In this document: in pieces, positions 22,572 to 23,461 of the stretch | Layout of the letters: each line of letters begins with the position of its first letter | How positions within the stretch are numbered: position 1 is the stretch's first letter | Notes under the pieces: model-generated | What the model saw: only the letters and a program-made list of their open reading frames with translations | The model's database searches: none | What the model was told of the DNA's origin: nothing | Assembly (NCBI GenBank): GCA_964396335.1 | Contig: CAYNEX010000031.1 | Location: 1 to 23,461 of the forward strand | DNA: 23,461 nucleotides | Origin: ZC4RG30 sp964396335 | Lineage (GTDB): Bacteria > Pseudomonadota > Gammaproteobacteria > Steroidobacterales > Steroidobacteraceae | Direction of reading: 5' to 3' | Translations under genes and position numbers: made by a program

Positions 22572-22577
22572 TAGAAT
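22572..22577 (+). promoter_or_regulatory. -10 box of rpe with very short leader
   Basis: TAGAAT lies eight bases before the rpe ATG at 22586, so a transcript begun seven bases downstream of it would start at or within a few bases of the start codon. No ribosome-binding site is present. No clear -35 is seen; the upstream bases lie in the end of the permease gene. Confidence 0.45.
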
Positions 22578-22585
22578 CCCCGCCC

Positions 22586-23263
22586 ATGAATACCCCCTGG
22601 ATCGCCCCCTCCATCCTGTCGGCCAACTTCGCCCGCCTGGGCGAGGAAGTCGATGCCGTGCTGGCCGCCGGCGCCGACGTGGTGCATTTCGACGTGATGG
22701 ACAACCACTATGTCCCCAACCTCACCATCGGGCCGCTGGTCTGCGAGGCGCTGCGCAAGCATGGCGTCACTGCGCCGATCGACGTGCACCTGATGGTCAA
22801 GCCGGTGGACCGCATCATCCCGGACTTCGCCAAGGCCGGGGCCTCGATCATCAGCTTCCACCCCGAGGCCAGCGAGCATGTGGACCGCACCATCGGGCTG
22901 ATCCATGACCATGGCTGCCAGGCCGGCCTGGTATTCAATCCCGCCACGCCATTGAGCTGGCTGGACCACACCCTCGATTCGCTCGACCTGGTGCTGATCA
23001 TGTCGGTGAACCCGGGCTTCGGCGGGCAGAAGTTCATCCCCGGCGCGCTGGCCAAGCTGGCCGAGGTGCGCCGGCGCATCGATGCCAGTGGCCGCAATGT
23101 GCGCCTGGAGATCGACGGCGGCGTGAAGGAAGACAACATCGGCCAGATCGCCCGCGCCGGTGCCGACACCTTCGTGGCGGGTTCGGCCATCTTCGGCCAG
23201 AAGGACTATGGCGCGGTGATCGGCGCGATGCGCCGGAACATCGAGGCGGCCCGCAAGGCCTGA
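22586..23263 (+). CDS. rpe: ribulose-phosphate 3-epimerase
   Basis: TIM-barrel enzyme of 225 residues, same length as the E. coli protein, that interconverts ribulose 5-phosphate and xylulose 5-phosphate in the pentose phosphate pathway. Visible motifs: APSILSANFARLGEE, HFDVMDNHYVPNLTIGP with metal-binding His and catalytic Asp, DVHLMV, SVNPGFGGQKFI phosphate loop and EIDGGVKEDNI. ATG 22586 is the only sensible start for this N-terminus; the frame is open further upstream inside the permease gene but without similarity. A hairpin terminator follows. Confidence 0.97.
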   Translation: MNTPWIAPSILSANFARLGEEVDAVLAAGADVVHFDVMDNHYVPNLTIGPLVCEALRKHGVTAPIDVHLMVKPVDRIIPDFAKAGASIISFHPEASEHVDRTIGLIHDHGCQAGLVFNPATPLSWLDHTLDSLDLVLIMSVNPGFGGQKFIPGALAKLAEVRRRIDASGRNVRLEIDGGVKEDNIGQIARAGADTFVAGSAIFGQKDYGAVIGAMRRNIEAARKA

Positions 23264-23284
23264 AGCCTTCGGAGGGCGCCAACG

Positions 23285-23314
23285 AAAAAGCCGGGCTTCG
23301 GGCCCGGCTTTTTT
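23285..23314. terminator. bidirectional rho-independent terminator
   Basis: A seven-base GC stem, GCCGGGC (23290-23296) and GCCCGGC (23302-23308), with loop TTCGG, is flanked by AAAAA on the left and TTTTTT on the right. The A and T runs let it act in both directions, ending rpe from the left and the partial gene from the right. Confidence 0.9.
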
Positions 23315-23326
23315 CATTCGGGGGAC

Positions 23327-23461
23327 TTACTTGTCGTCCCAGTCGTCATCATCGTCGTCGTCGTCATCCGCCGGGCCGACCCGGCCGGCAACGGCCTTGC
23401 CCGCGGTGGCGGCCTTGGGGACTCCCGCCGTCGCGACGAGGTATCGAGTCATCGCTGTCGA
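23327..23461 (-). CDS. C-terminus of an unknown protein with poly-aspartate tail, partial at window edge
   Basis: On the minus strand a frame comes in from the right edge and ends at TAA (bases 23327-23329), 12 bases from the terminator. The last 43 codons from a possible ATG at 23452 read MTRYLVATAGVPKAATAGKAVAGRVGPA, then nine aspartates and WDDK. The Asp run is coded by alternating GAC and GAT. The frame is open to the edge, so the start may lie outside. I do not recognise the protein. Support is the convergent terminator, the clean stop and the strongly biased composition. Confidence 0.45.
   Translation of the reverse strand, partial: STAMTRYLVATAGVPKAATAGKAVAGRVGPADDDDDDDDDWDDK

Noticed and set aside
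1..23461. Search for tRNA, rRNA, insertion sequences, CRISPR repeats and phage genes
   Set aside because: I found no cloverleaf-like sequence, transposase, terminal inverted repeats or regularly spaced repeats.

Overview
The window is GC-rich, densely coded proteobacterial DNA. A divergent darP-pmbA pair, purEK, a purC-yihY-arfB run, djlA and rpe point to the Gammaproteobacteria, perhaps a Xanthomonadales/Nevskiales-like lineage. That placement is inferred from gene content only. I saw no rRNA or tRNA gene, CRISPR array, transposase or phage gene.

Left half (about 1-11916): an accessory catabolic island with two regulators. On the minus strand, from right to left, are a Sad/YneI-type aldehyde dehydrogenase, an amidohydrolase, a GntR/FCD regulator, an AraC-type regulator and the start of acetoacetyl-CoA synthetase. 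On the plus strand are an SDR oxidoreductase and a tight six-gene operon: iron-type alcohol dehydrogenase, MFS transporter, SnoaL/NTF2-like protein, beta-keto acid cleavage enzyme (BKACE), bicupin protein and a second amidohydrolase. BKACE enzymes release acetoacetate, and acetoacetyl-CoA synthetase would reactivate it, so the two operons make sense as one pathway: import, hydrolysis, oxidation, cleavage and acetoacetate salvage. The substrate cannot be read from the sequence. Candidate control sites are a 12-bp palindrome upstream of the AraC gene and a 22-bp-phased direct repeat overlapping the likely -35 box of the SDR gene.

The extreme left edge is odd. The acetoacetyl-CoA synthetase reading frame changes, without a stop or frameshift, into sequence that looks like methylene-tetrahydromethanopterin dehydrogenase (MtdA/MtdB). 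It is either a contig chimera or a real gene fusion or recombination.

Right half (about 11924-23461): housekeeping genes. A minus-strand run darP-purE-purK-ATPase/FHA faces pmbA; then come a lipoprotein of unknown function and a purC-yihY-arfB operon (minus strand), then djlA, a two-gene ABC-2 exporter and rpe (plus strand), closed by a strong terminator. A partial minus-strand gene with a poly-aspartate tail enters from the right edge. darP lacks the usual C-terminal half. Several starts (darP, pmbA, rpe, and perhaps purC and djlA) lie where transcription would leave almost no leader, which suggests leaderless mRNAs.
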